DNA of 64,000 nucleotides from Rhodopseudomonas palustris. GTDB taxonomy: Bacteria; Pseudomonadota; Alphaproteobacteria; Rhizobiales; Xanthobacteraceae. Below the pieces are notes generated by a model. It made no database searches and was not told the origin of the DNA. It worked only from the letters and a program-made list of their open reading frames with translations. Positions 55,292-64,000 of this stretch are shown here, in pieces. Numbering within the stretch: the first letter of the stretch is position 1; every line of letters begins with the position of its first letter. The stretch is taken from positions 1,798,001 to 1,862,000 of the forward strand of contig NZ_CP041387.1 of NCBI RefSeq assembly GCF_007005445.1, read 5' to 3'. A program made the position numbers and the translations under genes.

Positions 55292-58200
55292 TGGCGTCGA
55301 TGTCCGCCCCGTTCATCCGCAGGCCGGTCGGCACCACGCTGCTGGCGATCGGGTTGTTTCTGGTCGGCATGGTCGCTTATGCGGCGCTGCCGGTGGCGGC
55401 ACTGCCCAATGTCGATTTCCCGATGATCATGGTGCAGGCGTCGCGGCCCGGCGCCGCGCCGGCAGTGATGGCTTCGACCGTCGCCGCCCCGCTGGAGCGG
55501 CGGCTCGGTGAGATCGCCGGGCTCGACCAGATCACCTCGACCAGTTCGCTCGGCAACACCCGGATCCAGTTGCAGTTCTCGATCGGCCGCAACGTCGACA
55601 GCGCAGCGCGGGACGTTCAGGCGGCGATCAACGCCGCGGTCCGCGACCTGCCGACCGATCTGCCGACACTGCCGAAATTCCGCAAGTTCAACTCCGCGGC
55701 GGCGCCGGTCTACATCCTGGCGCTGACCTCCAAGACGATGTCGGCGAGCGCGATCTATGATGTTGCCGACACCGTGCTGGCGCAGCGGATTTCCCAGGTG
55801 CCGGGGGTCGGCGACGTCACCGTGTCGGGCGCCGACCAGCCGGCGGTGCGGATCGCGCTGAACCCGGTGGCTCTGTCGAATGCCGGCATCTCGACCGACG
55901 ACGTCCGCACCGCGATCGTCGCCGCCAACCCGGTCGGCCCGGTCGGCTCGTTCGACGGGCCGCGGCTGACCGAGACACTGTCGACCAATCCACAGATGCG
56001 CACGGCGGAGGAATTCCGCGGCATCGTGATCAAGAGCGACGGCAACGGCACGGTGCGGCTGTCGGACGTCGCCACGGTGAGCGACGCGACGCGAAACGCC
56101 CGCACCATCGCCTGGTACAACAAGCAGCCGGCGGTGATCATCCAGATCACCAAGCAGGGCGACGCCAACGTCATCGAGACCGTCGACCGGGTCAAGGCGC
56201 TGCTGCCCGAGCTGAAGCAATGGATTCCCGCGGGCGTCGACATCTCGGTGCTGGCCGACCGCACCGGCACGATCCGTGCCAGCGTCGACGACATGCAATG
56301 GACGCTGCTCGCGACTGCGGTGCTGGTGATGGTGGTGGTGCTGCTGTTCCTTCGCCGGCTGACGCCGACGATCGCGGCGGGCGTGTCGGTGCCGCTGGCG
56401 CTCGCCGGCACCTGCGCCGGGATGTGGCTCAGCGGGTTCTCGATCAATAATCTGTCGCTGATGGCGCTGGCGATCGCGGTCGGCTTCGTCGTCGACGACG
56501 CGATCGTGATGATCGAGAACATGTACCGCAACCTCGAGCGCGGCATGGCGCCGCTGCCGGCGGCGCTGGAAGGCGCCCGGCAGATCGGCTTCACGGTGCT
56601 GTCGATCAGCCTGTCGCTGGTCGCGGCTTTCGCGCCGCTGATCTTCATGGACGGTCTGATCGGCCGGCTGCTGCGCGAGTTTTCTCTGACGCTGACCTTT
56701 GCGATTGCGGTGTCGACCGTGGTGTCACTGACGCTGACGCCGATGATCTGCGCGCACTACATCCGTCCTGAGGCGTCGCCGAAGCAGACATGGTTCGATC
56801 GTCTGGTGGAAGGCACACTGAGCCGCATCGTCGGCTTCTACGCCTGGACGCTGCGCGCGGTGCTCGGGGTGCCGTGGCTGACCGTGGTGGTTTTCATCGC
56901 CACCATCGCGCTGACGGTGACGCTGTATATCAAGGTGCCGAAGGGCTATTTCCCGATCGACGATTCCGGCTTCGTGATCGGCTCGACCCGGGCCTCCGCC
57001 GATATTTCGTTTCAGTCGATGCGCAAGCTGCAGGAGCAGCTCGCCGACATCGTGATGGCCGATCCGGCGGTAGCGGGGGTCGGCTCGGTGCTGGGCGGCG
57101 GCGGGCCGGGCGCCGGCGGTTCCAATCGCGGCACGATGTTCATCAATCTGAAGCCGAACGCCGAGCGCGAGGGCGTGACCACCCAGATGGTGATCGACCG
57201 GCTGCGGCGGCAGCTCAGCCAGGTCGCCGGCATCAGGCTGTTCATGTTCGCCGCGCAGGATCTGCGCGGCGGCGGCCGGTCCAGCGAATCCAACTACCAG
57301 TACACGTTGAGCAGTCCCGACCTCGAGCTGTTGCAGAAATGGGCGCCGATCGTCGCCAAAAGGATGCAGACCGTCGAGGGTATCACCGACGTCACCAGCG
57401 ACCGCGACGACGGTGGCCTGCAACTGACCTTGGCGATCGACCGCACCATGGCGTCGCGGCTCGGCGTCAAGATTCAGGACATCGACAACGCGCTCAACAA
57501 CGCGTTCTCGCAGCGGCAGATCGCCACGATCTACACCCAGCGCAACCAGTATCAGGTGGTGCTGGAAATCGATCCGAAATTCCAGACCGATCCCATCGAC
57601 CTGAAACGGATCTACGTCGCCAGTTCGAGCGGCGAGCAGGTGCCGCTGTCGGCGGTGGTGCGCGCCGAGCGCGGGCTGGCGGCGCTGGCGGTCGCCCATA
57701 CCCAGGGCGTGCCATCGACGACGGTGTCGTTCAACACGTTGCCCGACGTCCCGCTGCAAGAGGCGACCGGGAACATTCAGCGCGCGGTCGATGAATTGCA
57801 CATGCCGGAAGGCATTCGCGGCTCGTTTGACGGCAACGCCGGCGACTTCCGCGCCACCTCCAGCAAGCAACCGCTGTTGATCCTTGCGGCATTCATCGCG
57901 ATGTACATCGTGCTCGGCGTGCTCTACGAGAGCCTGGCGCATCCGCTCACGATCATTTCCACGCTGCCTTCGGCGGGGCTCGGCGCGCTGCTGGCGCTGC
58001 TGGTCACCGGCACCGAATTGTCGGTGATCGCCTTCGTCGGCATCATCATGTTGATCGGCATCGTCAAGAAGAACGGCATCATGATGGTGGACTTTGCGCT
58101 GGAGGCGGAGCGCGACCGCGGGCTGTCCTCCGCGGATGCGATCTTCGAGGCCTGCATCGTTCGGTTCCGGCCGATTCTGATGACCACGCTGGCGGCGCTG

Positions 58201-58398
58201 TTTGCGGCGATTCCGCTGGTGGTCGCGGTCGGCCCCGGCACCGAGCTGCGGCGACCGCTCGGCATCACCATCATCGGCGGGCTGTTCGTATCCCAGGTGC
58301 TGACGTTGTATACGACGCCGGTGATCTATCTGTTGATCGACCGGGTGCGGCAGCGGCGCTGGCGCCGCGGCGCACCGGCCGCAGTGCCGGCGGAGTGA
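55291..58398 (+). CDS. mdtC: RND multidrug pump, MdtC-like
   Basis: The 1035-residue pump is the second RND subunit. The relay pair is Asp402-Asp403 (FVVDDAIVMIENMYRNLERG), and the helix 10 signature is GIVKKNGIMMVDFALEAERD. Both pumps therefore keep the proton-relay residues. Its ATG overlaps the previous stop by one base. A heteromultimer B/C pump with the shared adaptor and channel is expected. Substrates are not predictable, though bile salts and detergents fit the family. Confidence 0.93.
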   Translation: MASMSAPFIRRPVGTTLLAIGLFLVGMVAYAALPVAALPNVDFPMIMVQASRPGAAPAVMASTVAAPLERRLGEIAGLDQITSTSSLGNTRIQLQFSIGRNVDSAARDVQAAINAAVRDLPTDLPTLPKFRKFNSAAAPVYILALTSKTMSASAIYDVADTVLAQRISQVPGVGDVTVSGADQPAVRIALNPVALSNAGISTDDVRTAIVAANPVGPVGSFDGPRLTETLSTNPQMRTAEEFRGIVIKSDGNGTVRLSDVATVSDATRNARTIAWYNKQPAVIIQITKQGDANVIETVDRVKALLPELKQWIPAGVDISVLADRTGTIRASVDDMQWTLLATAVLVMVVVLLFLRRLTPTIAAGVSVPLALAGTCAGMWLSGFSINNLSLMALAIAVGFVVDDAIVMIENMYRNLERGMAPLPAALEGARQIGFTVLSISLSLVAAFAPLIFMDGLIGRLLREFSLTLTFAIAVSTVVSLTLTPMICAHYIRPEASPKQTWFDRLVEGTLSRIVGFYAWTLRAVLGVPWLTVVVFIATIALTVTLYIKVPKGYFPIDDSGFVIGSTRASADISFQSMRKLQEQLADIVMADPAVAGVGSVLGGGGPGAGGSNRGTMFINLKPNAEREGVTTQMVIDRLRRQLSQVAGIRLFMFAAQDLRGGGRSSESNYQYTLSSPDLELLQKWAPIVAKRMQTVEGITDVTSDRDDGGLQLTLAIDRTMASRLGVKIQDIDNALNNAFSQRQIATIYTQRNQYQVVLEIDPKFQTDPIDLKRIYVASSSGEQVPLSAVVRAERGLAALAVAHTQGVPSTTVSFNTLPDVPLQEATGNIQRAVDELHMPEGIRGSFDGNAGDFRATSSKQPLLILAAFIAMYIVLGVLYESLAHPLTIISTLPSAGLGALLALLVTGTELSVIAFVGIIMLIGIVKKNGIMMVDFALEAERDRGLSSADAIFEACIVRFRPILMTTLAALFAAIPLVVAVGPGTELRRPLGITIIGGLFVSQVLTLYTTPVIYLLIDRVRQRRWRRGAPAAVPAE

Positions 58399-58405
58399 AG
58401 ACGAG

Positions 58406-59134
58406 ATGACGACCGAACATGCCACCCGCGTCGCCGAGCCCGGCACGCCGGAGCCCGAGTGTGCCCGCTGTGGCAAGCCGCTGCCGCTGTGCATCTGCGA
58501 CACCGTCGAGCCGATCGCCAGCCGGATCGAACTCCTGATCCTGCAGCATCCGCAGGAGCAGGACCGGGCGCTCGGCACCGCGCGGCTGACCGCGCAGCAT
58601 TTCAACAATGCCGTGGTCCGGATCGGGCTGTCGTGGCCGAGCTTGTCCAAGGCGCTCGGCCGCACCGTGCACGATCCGTCGCGCTGGGCCGTGCTGTATC
58701 TCGGCTCCGCCCGCGCCGCCAAGCTGGCGCAGGGGCGGGACGTTCTGGCGGTCGATGCCAAGGGCCAGCCCGAGCCGCATCAGGACATGATCCTCGACGA
58801 CATCGAGGGCGTGGTACTGCTCGACGGCACCTGGAGCCAGGCCAAGGCGCTGTGGTGGCGCAACGCCTGGATGCTGAAATGCCAGCGGGTGATTCTCGAT
58901 CCCTCGGCGCCTTCGCGCTACGGCCGCCTCCGCAAGGAGCCGCGCCGCGACGGTCTGTCGACCCTCGAAGCGGCCGCGATGCTGCTGTCGCGGCTGGAGC
59001 ACCGGCCGGAGATCGAGACCGTATTGCTGGGGGCGTTCGACCGGATGCTGGCGCGGTTTAAGCAGGTCCAGGCCGAGCGGCCCGACCTGGCGCCGAAGCC
59101 GAAGAAGCGCGACTGGCGCAAACGGCGCGGGTGA
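58406..59134 (+). CDS. tapT: DTW-domain tRNA-uridine aminocarboxypropyltransferase
   Basis: The 242-residue enzyme should transfer the 3-amino-3-carboxypropyl group from SAM to a uridine in tRNA (acp3U). The N-terminus has a zinc-type cluster (CARCGKPLPLCIC), and the DTW region reads D140GTW143 in LLDGTWSQAKALWWRNAWML. PSAPSRYGRLRKEPRRDGLS completes the domain. A basic tail (PKKRDWRKRRG) may help RNA binding. It follows the efflux operon by only seven bases and precedes tRNA-Cys on the other strand. Confidence 0.9.
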   Translation: MTTEHATRVAEPGTPEPECARCGKPLPLCICDTVEPIASRIELLILQHPQEQDRALGTARLTAQHFNNAVVRIGLSWPSLSKALGRTVHDPSRWAVLYLGSARAAKLAQGRDVLAVDAKGQPEPHQDMILDDIEGVVLLDGTWSQAKALWWRNAWMLKCQRVILDPSAPSRYGRLRKEPRRDGLSTLEAAAMLLSRLEHRPEIETVLLGAFDRMLARFKQVQAERPDLAPKPKKRDWRKRRG

Positions 59135-59228
59135 GGCGCAAGCGTCGCGATTCAGCGCTCGCCGCCATGGCCTCGACGCGGGTTCCGGTCGAGTCTGAGA
59201 AAGGTCCACTAAGTGCTTGATTGGAAAG

Positions 59229-59302
59229 TGGAGGCCACGACCAGAATTGAACTGGTGTACACGGTTTTGCAGACCGTTGCGTAACCACTCCGCCACGTGG
59301 CC
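59229..59302 (-). tRNA. tRNA-Cys (anticodon GCA)
   Basis: Reverse-strand cloverleaf: acceptor GGCCACG with CGTGGCC, anticodon stem-loop CGGTCTGCAAAACCG (GCA), T-arm GTTCAATTC, encoded CCA. Confidence 0.97.
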
Positions 59303-59485
59303 CCACGCGGCGAACTCTTATACGGCCGGACGGCGATAGGCAACCGCCGCAGCGCGCGAACGGTCGGTCCTGCCCAGCCTTGAACATTCATAAGCAGTCG
59401 CGCAAGGAGGGGAGACACCAGGGGACAGGACGGGGATGCCGGATCGCGACAGCAGGCGCCGGAGCGGCGCAAGGACGACGGCCTG

Positions 59486-60955
59486 ATGCTGTTCAGTTCG
59501 CCGGTGTTCCTCTTCCTGTTCATGCCGCTGCTGCTTCTCGTCTATTGGAGCGTGCCGCGGCCGCTTCGCAACAGCGTGCTGCTGGTCGCCAGCCTGGTTT
59601 TCTATGCCTGGGGCGAGCGGTTCTTCGCGCTGGTGATGCTGGGATCGATTTTCGGCAACTGGCTGCTCGGATTGGCGCTGGAGGCATTGGCGGAGCCGCG
59701 CCAGCGCAAGCTGGTGGTGGCCGCCGCCGTGGTGCTGAACATCGGCTTGTTGGCGGTGTTCAAGTATTCTGAATTCCTGATCTCGAATCTCAACGCGATG
59801 TTCGAGGCGATCGGAATCGCGCCCGTCACGGTGGTGTCGCCACATCTGCCGCTGGGAATCTCGTTCTTCACCTTCCATGCGCTGTCCTATGTGATCGACG
59901 TCTATCGCGGGGTGGCGAGGGCGCAGCGCCGGCCGGTCGATTTCGCGCTGTACATCGCTTTCTTTCCGCAACTGATCGCCGGCCCGATCATCCGCTATCA
60001 CGACATCTCCGAGCAGCTCCGTCGCCGTCCGGTGACGCTCGAACTGGCGGCCTCCGGCGTCGAGCGATTCCTGGCCGGATTCGGCAAGAAGATGCTGTTG
60101 GCCAATCCGCTCGGCGAGGTCGCCGACCGGATCTTCGCGCTGCCGGCCGCCGATCTCAGCCCCGGCACCGCCTGGCTCGGGTTGATCTGCTACACGTTGC
60201 AGATCTATCTCGATTTCTCGGCCTATTCGGACATGGCGATCGGGCTGGCGCGGCTGTTCGGGTTCACCTTCCTGGAGAATTTCAACTACCCGTATCTGGC
60301 GCGCTCGATGCAGGAATTCTGGCGGCGCTGGCACATCTCGCTGTCGAACTGGCTGCGCGACTATCTGTACATCCCGCTCGGCGGCAACCGCGTGCCGCCG
60401 TGGCGAATCTATTTCAATCTCGCCACGGTGTTCCTGTTGTGCGGGCTCTGGCACGGCGCCAACTGGACCTTCGTGGTCTGGGGGCTGATCCACGGTCTTT
60501 TCCTGATCCTGGAGCGGCTCGGGCTGGCGGCGCTGCTGGCGCGGACGCCGCGGCCGGTGCAGCACGCCTACACGCTGGCCGTGGTGTCGCTGGCCTGGGT
60601 GTTCTTCCGGGCCGCCGACCTCACCCAGGCGATCGCCTATCTGCGGGCGATGGCCGGCTTTGGCGCGGGCTGGTCGGTCGACTTCCTGTCCGAGATCGAC
60701 CCGCTGGTGGCGATCTGCCTGGTGCTCGGGGGCTTGGCGAGCGCGTCGCTGTTTAGCCCGCTCACTTCAGACTGGAGGCTGCGCCGGAACCAGCGCGAGG
60801 GCCGTCTCGATCCCGGGATCGGCAGCTTGCAGCTCGGCCGGGACAGCGCTCTGATGCTCGGCGCACGTCTGGTCGTGCTGCTGACGATCGGCCTGTTGGC
60901 GGCCGGTCAGGTCGCGGCGGGCACCTACAATCCGTTCATCTATTTCCGGTTCTAG
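59486..60955 (+). CDS. MBOAT O-acyltransferase, AlgI-like
   Basis: The 489-residue membrane protein moves an acetyl group across the inner membrane for polysaccharide O-acetylation. It has about ten helices with the MBOAT signatures LYIAFFPQLIAGPIIRYHDI, YLDFSAYSDMAIGLARLFGF and FWRRWHISLSNWLRDYLYIP. The likely catalytic His323 is in GLWHGANWTFVVWG. An AlgX-like SGNH gene follows two bases after the stop. No alginate genes are nearby, so the acceptor polymer is unknown. Confidence 0.93.
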   Translation: MLFSSPVFLFLFMPLLLLVYWSVPRPLRNSVLLVASLVFYAWGERFFALVMLGSIFGNWLLGLALEALAEPRQRKLVVAAAVVLNIGLLAVFKYSEFLISNLNAMFEAIGIAPVTVVSPHLPLGISFFTFHALSYVIDVYRGVARAQRRPVDFALYIAFFPQLIAGPIIRYHDISEQLRRRPVTLELAASGVERFLAGFGKKMLLANPLGEVADRIFALPAADLSPGTAWLGLICYTLQIYLDFSAYSDMAIGLARLFGFTFLENFNYPYLARSMQEFWRRWHISLSNWLRDYLYIPLGGNRVPPWRIYFNLATVFLLCGLWHGANWTFVVWGLIHGLFLILERLGLAALLARTPRPVQHAYTLAVVSLAWVFFRAADLTQAIAYLRAMAGFGAGWSVDFLSEIDPLVAICLVLGGLASASLFSPLTSDWRLRRNQREGRLDPGIGSLQLGRDSALMLGARLVVLLTIGLLAAGQVAAGTYNPFIYFRF

Positions 60956-60957
60956 CG

Positions 60958-62091
60958 ATGCAGCGAACCCCTTTGACCGCCCGGCTGTATGGCCGAATGT
61001 TGGTCGGCCTGGTGATGGCGTTCTCGTTTGCGTCGCTGATCGCGATGGCATTCAAGCAGGCCGAGATCAGCGGCGGCGAGAACCGTACGCTCACCCAGCT
61101 TCCGGGGTGGCCGCGCACGCTCGCAGAGTGGGACAGTTTCCCGCAGCGGTTCGACGCCTACGTCAACGACAATTTCGGGCTGCGCAAGTTGCTGCTGCGG
61201 CTGAATTCCAACTTCAGCACCGTGCTGCTGGGCCGTTCTCCGTCGGACAAGGTGGTGTTCGGCAAGGACGACTGGCTGTTCTATGCCGGCGACAACTCGA
61301 TCGAGCTGTATCGCAACCAGCGGCCGCTCAGCACGCTCCAGCTCGAGGACACGCGCGTGGCGCTGCAGCGCCGGGCGCGCGCGATGGAGGCGGCTGGCCG
61401 GCCGTATCTGTTCGTGATCGTGCCCGACAAGCACACGATCTATCCGGAGATGATGCCGACCTACATGTCGCGGCGCGATACGCCGTCGCAGTTCGATCAG
61501 GTCGTTGCGGTGGCCGAGGCCAGCGGTCTGCCTGTGCTCGATCTGCGGGTCGCGCTGCGGCAGGGCAAGACGGAGCTGCCAGTGTACTACAAGGACGACT
61601 CGCATTGGAGCGCGTGGGGCGCCTATCTCGGCTATCGCCGGATCATGGCGGCGCTGCCGCTTCCGGATCTGCCGGTGATCGATCTCGAGGCGCGACAGTT
61701 TTCCGTCACGTCGGATCACGCCGGCGATCTCGCCCGCATGGCGGGATTGACCAGGCGCGAGACGACGCCGATCGCAGCGCCGGCCGATCGATGTGCCTAC
61801 ACCGTCACGGCTTTCCAGCCGGTCGTCGGCGACGACATCATGATGCGGCGGACGCTGTGCCCGCAGGCCAAGCACAAGCTGATGTTTGTCGGCGATTCGT
61901 TCAGCGAAGGTCTGGTCGCGTATCTGTCGCGCAGCTTCGGCGAGGTGGTCTATGTCGCCCGTTCGGGCTTCAAGCCGTCACGCCAGATCGTGCCGCTGAT
62001 CGAACGCGAGGCGCCTGATCTGGTGATCGAAGAGCTTGCGGAACGGCATCTGGACTCGCTGGCGGAGACCGTCGTGTCGGACGGGCGATAG
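60958..62091 (+). CDS. AlgX/AlgJ-like SGNH acetyltransferase
   Basis: The 377-residue protein is a single-pass membrane protein (helix around residues 13-32) with a periplasmic SGNH domain of the AlgX/AlgJ type. The Ser314 nucleophile is in GDSFSEG, and Asp214 and His216 are in KDDSHWSAWG, so all three catalytic residues are present. It most likely completes O-acetylation by passing the acetyl from the MBOAT partner onto a polysaccharide. It lacks the alginate-binding domain of AlgX. Confidence 0.92.
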   Translation: MQRTPLTARLYGRMLVGLVMAFSFASLIAMAFKQAEISGGENRTLTQLPGWPRTLAEWDSFPQRFDAYVNDNFGLRKLLLRLNSNFSTVLLGRSPSDKVVFGKDDWLFYAGDNSIELYRNQRPLSTLQLEDTRVALQRRARAMEAAGRPYLFVIVPDKHTIYPEMMPTYMSRRDTPSQFDQVVAVAEASGLPVLDLRVALRQGKTELPVYYKDDSHWSAWGAYLGYRRIMAALPLPDLPVIDLEARQFSVTSDHAGDLARMAGLTRRETTPIAAPADRCAYTVTAFQPVVGDDIMMRRTLCPQAKHKLMFVGDSFSEGLVAYLSRSFGEVVYVARSGFKPSRQIVPLIEREAPDLVIEELAERHLDSLAETVVSDGR

Positions 62092-62109
62092 GCCGGGCAA
62101 ATGCCTGCG

Positions 62110-62286
62110 TCAGCAGGAGGCGTACCAATCCGATGGGAACGGCAGCAACGGCCATTCGACCGAATTGTCGTTCGCCGCACGGCGCATCGTCGCCACCGCG
62201 TTCGCGCGCACGACATTGTCCTGTGCGCTTTCCGCGACGGCGCCGCCGATCGAGTCCAGCAGCAGATCGTATTCGGCTTCGCTCAT
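62110..62286 (-). CDS. Small hypothetical protein, 58 aa
   Basis: This minus-strand frame begins MSEAEYDLLLDSIGGAVAES with GGGGAG at good spacing before it, and ends WPLLPFPSDWYASC. It is acidic in its first half, with a basic patch and two Trp later. It converges with the SGNH gene, stops 18 bp apart. No function is recognised. Confidence 0.6.
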   Translation of the reverse strand: MSEAEYDLLLDSIGGAVAESAQDNVVRANAVATMRRAANDNSVEWPLLPFPSDWYASC

Positions 62287-62423
62287 GGTCCGGCTCCCCT
62301 GTCCGAACCGGAGTGTGTCAAGAACTGTTGTGGGCCCGGTTGAGCGGATCGCTACAATTTTAGCGACCGGCGGATTCGCACCGGATCGGCCGCTCCGGAT
62401 GCATCGGACACCATGAAAAAAAG

Positions 62424-62448
62424 CCGCCCCCGAAATGGAGGCGGCTCG
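62424..62448 (-). terminator. Terminator of the 62475-62837 gene
   Basis: AGCCGCC (62424-62430) and GGCGGCT (62442-62448) form a stem. On the reverse strand it is followed by a long T-run. It lies just beyond the stop at 62475. Confidence 0.8.
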
Positions 62449-62474
62449 ATTCAGGCGCGTTGCTGAATGCAACG

Positions 62475-62837
62475 TTACTGGCACAGATGCATCCGGCCGT
62501 CCTCGCCGCGGAATGTTGTGCCCGGCAGGCAGACGAAGCCGTTGCGCTCGGCGTAGCTGCGCATGTCGTAGTCGCCCTGGTAGCCGGCCTGGAACGGCGC
62601 GGTTGCGATCGCACCTGCAGCGCCGATCGCACCGCCGACCACGCCGGCGGCGACTTGACCCGGCCAGAACGCGTTGCTGTCGCGCCAATTGCGCTCCTGA
62701 TAGCCCCGCTCCTGATAACCCTGGTGGCGATCGTAGAGCTGGCCCCGGGTGTGCGCCGGCTGCTGCGCGGAGGCGGCGGTCGTCACGGCGATGGCACCGG
62801 CGAACAACGCGGCGGCAAAGGTGGTCGGCTTCAGCAT
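62475..62837 (-). CDS. Exported Gly/Gln/Arg-rich small protein, unknown
   Basis: The 120-residue product has a signal peptide (FAAALFAGAIAVTTAASA), a tyrosine/Arg/Gln-rich stretch (LYDRHQGYQERGYQER), a glycine-zipper-like helix (AAGVVGGAIGAAGAIATA), and a tail with two Cys (FVCLPGTTFRGEDGRMHLCQ). The glycine helix could insert into membrane. No family is recognised. It has a GGGAG ribosome site and its own terminator, so it is a single-gene unit. Confidence 0.75.
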   Translation of the reverse strand: MLKPTTFAAALFAGAIAVTTAASAQQPAHTRGQLYDRHQGYQERGYQERNWRDSNAFWPGQVAAGVVGGAIGAAGAIATAPFQAGYQGDYDMRSYAERNGFVCLPGTTFRGEDGRMHLCQ

Positions 62838-63040
62838 CTTTCGTCTCCCTCATTATGTCCGATGCCGACGCAACGAATGTCGGTGCGATAACGTTCCGGG
62901 AGCAGGGGGAGGCCGAGTCACAGCGGCGTGACAGTTCGCCGTCGAGAGGGGCTGTCGCCCGGGGGATTCGATGCAGGCACGGTGTATTGTGCCCGCGACA
63001 GGTTGCGGGCTTTCAGGATCTGCGACCGATGAAGTGAAAA

Positions 63041-63115
63041 TGGCTCCCCGGGCCGGATTCGAACCAGCGACCAACCGGTTAACAGCCGGTTGCTCTACCA
63101 CTGAGCTACCAGGGA
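63041..63115 (-). tRNA. tRNA-Asn (anticodon GTT)
   Basis: Reverse-strand cloverleaf: acceptor TCCCTGG with CCGGGGA, anticodon loop CTGTTAA (GTT), T-arm GGTTCGAATCC, encoded CCA. Confidence 0.97.
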
Positions 63116-63368
63116 ACAAGCGAAGCTGGGCTTCGCGAGGCAGCGTATAACAAAGCCGTTCAACGTTGGAAAGCAGAAATCGGTCGATCGACACCGGCCG
63201 TTTCCGCCGCAACGCAGCGGCGAGCCGTTGTGACGGCGAGGGCTATGTAGGGGATGATTTGCGCCGCGTGAAGCCCCTTCTGCACCAAATCTGTTGAGTG
63301 CGGCGGCATGTTGCGTTTTTGGCGGCGTTGCATCATGGATGACGCGGGTTTCACGCAGGGGATCGAGG

Positions 63369-64000
63369 ATGTTGGAATTCGAGCGCGCGCGGCAAAACAT
63401 GGTCGACGGCCAAATCCGGCCCGCCAGCGTGACGGATTGGCGAATCATCGATGCGATGCGGGCGCTGCCTCGCGAGGCGTTCGTTCCCGAATCGAAACGC
63501 GAACTGGTGTATCTCGATCTCGATCTGGAGATCGAGGGCAGCGATGGCCGCAAGCATTTCCTCCTCAACCCGATCATGACCGCACGCCTGCTGCAGGCTG
63601 CCGAGATCGAGCGCGACGACCGCGTGCTCGTGGTCGGCTGCCCGACCGGCTATATCGCTGCGGTGGCGGCCAGGCTGGCGACCCGGGTCACCACCACGAT
63701 CGACGATGAGGCGCTGGCGCAGCGCATCCGCTCGACGCTGCCGGCGCTCGGCCTCCCTCATGTCAGTGTCCGTGTCGCGGAAGCGGCGAAGGGTGATCTG
63801 CATAACGCGCCATTCGACGCGATTTTGTTGTGCGGCGCCACCGAGGTCGAGCCGACCATGCTGTACGAGCAGCTCAAGCTCGGCGGTCGGCTGGTCGGTG
63901 CGTTCGCCCAGGGCAAGCCGCAGCGGGTGACGACGGTCACGCGGTCCCATGGCGACTTCGGCGCTCGCGTTCTGTTCGACGCGCTGGTTCCGGTGTTGCC
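63369..64000 (+). CDS. pcm: Protein-L-isoaspartate O-methyltransferase-family protein, truncated at window edge
   Basis: The reading frame starts MLEFERARQNMVDGQIRPAS and runs off the window after about 210 codons. It has the PIMT opening (NMVDGQIRPASV), a helical first part (IIDAMRALPREAFVPESKRE), and the SAM-fold region VLVVGCPTGYIAAVAARLAT. This motif is VGCPTGY rather than the usual VGTGSGY, so catalysis as a true isoaspartate methyltransferase is uncertain. In relatives a comparable gene lies upstream of a TolC-type outer-membrane gene, which would be just outside. Confidence 0.85.
   Translation, partial: MLEFERARQNMVDGQIRPASVTDWRIIDAMRALPREAFVPESKRELVYLDLDLEIEGSDGRKHFLLNPIMTARLLQAAEIERDDRVLVVGCPTGYIAAVAARLATRVTTTIDDEALAQRIRSTLPALGLPHVSVRVAEAAKGDLHNAPFDAILLCGATEVEPTMLYEQLKLGGRLVGAFAQGKPQRVTTVTRSHGDFGARVLFDALVPVL

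Noticed and set aside
56725..58761. Minus-strand frame of about 680 codons opposite mdtC and tapT
   Set aside because: It spans two real opposite-strand genes and shows no protein motif.

Overview
The window reads as a chromosomal segment of a GC-rich alphaproteobacterium of the Rhodopseudomonas/Bradyrhizobium type. This rests on the AapJQMP amino-acid transporter, an NDUFS4-like complex I subunit, a lone OpgC, the MXKDX-repeat protein, and intergenic palindromic repeats typical of that group. The assignment is an inference from protein content and base use; no database was searched. There is no rRNA operon, integrase, transposase, prophage or CRISPR array. Most of the window is ordinary core chromosome carried by many short operons.

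Layout. 0-3 kb: minus-strand set of a lytic transglycosylase, a FUSC membrane protein and a small unknown. 3-7 kb: a lipid kinase, then EF-P divergent from epmA-epmB, the complete pathway for beta-lysylation of EF-P. 7-12.2 kb: small proteins (HdeD-like, a zinc-ribbon protein, PilZ, two peptides of 21 and 25 residues), tRNA-Glu, a VOC protein, a hairpin-rich gap, a sirtuin and a double cold-shock protein. 12.3-16 kb: DUF192, tRNA-Pro, a glycosyltransferase overlapping opgC tail to tail, and the NDUFS4-like subunit. 16-21 kb: mccB-mccA-mvaB for leucine breakdown. 21-26 kb: MXKDX protein, FKBP isomerase, split ThrE-type exporter, PEGA-like lipoprotein, and an AT-richer orphan gene beside tRNA-Arg.

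26-37.4 kb is an envelope block. A giant bacterial alpha-2-macroglobulin is translationally coupled to pbpC, followed closely by a four-gene operon for polyprenyl-phosphate-dependent sugar transfer (GT39, PAP2, GT2, LAB_N). 37.5-45.3 kb: metC-type lyase, the aapJQMP transporter and cysteine synthase. 45.4-48.9 kb: a lipid-modifying operon (CFA-type methyltransferase, DUF1365, FAD desaturase-like oxidoreductase) resembling the furan-fatty-acid or singlet-oxygen-induced loci of other phototrophic alphaproteobacteria. 49.3-58.4 kb: a tripartite efflux operon with two different RND pumps (MdtABC plus outer-membrane factor). 58.4-64 kb: DTW tRNA-modifying enzyme, tRNA-Cys, an MBOAT/AlgX-like O-acetylation pair, two small minus-strand proteins, tRNA-Asn and a truncated PIMT-family gene at the right edge.

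The most unusual signals are: a palindromic intergenic repeat that lies inside the translated N-terminus of PbpC; a hairpin-rich divergent gap (10047-10506) with a perfect 20-bp inverted repeat and a terminator-like hairpin, suggesting an unannotated small RNA; two well-signalled membrane peptides of 21 and 25 residues; an AapM enlarged by roughly 115 residues; and the putative furan-fatty-acid operon.
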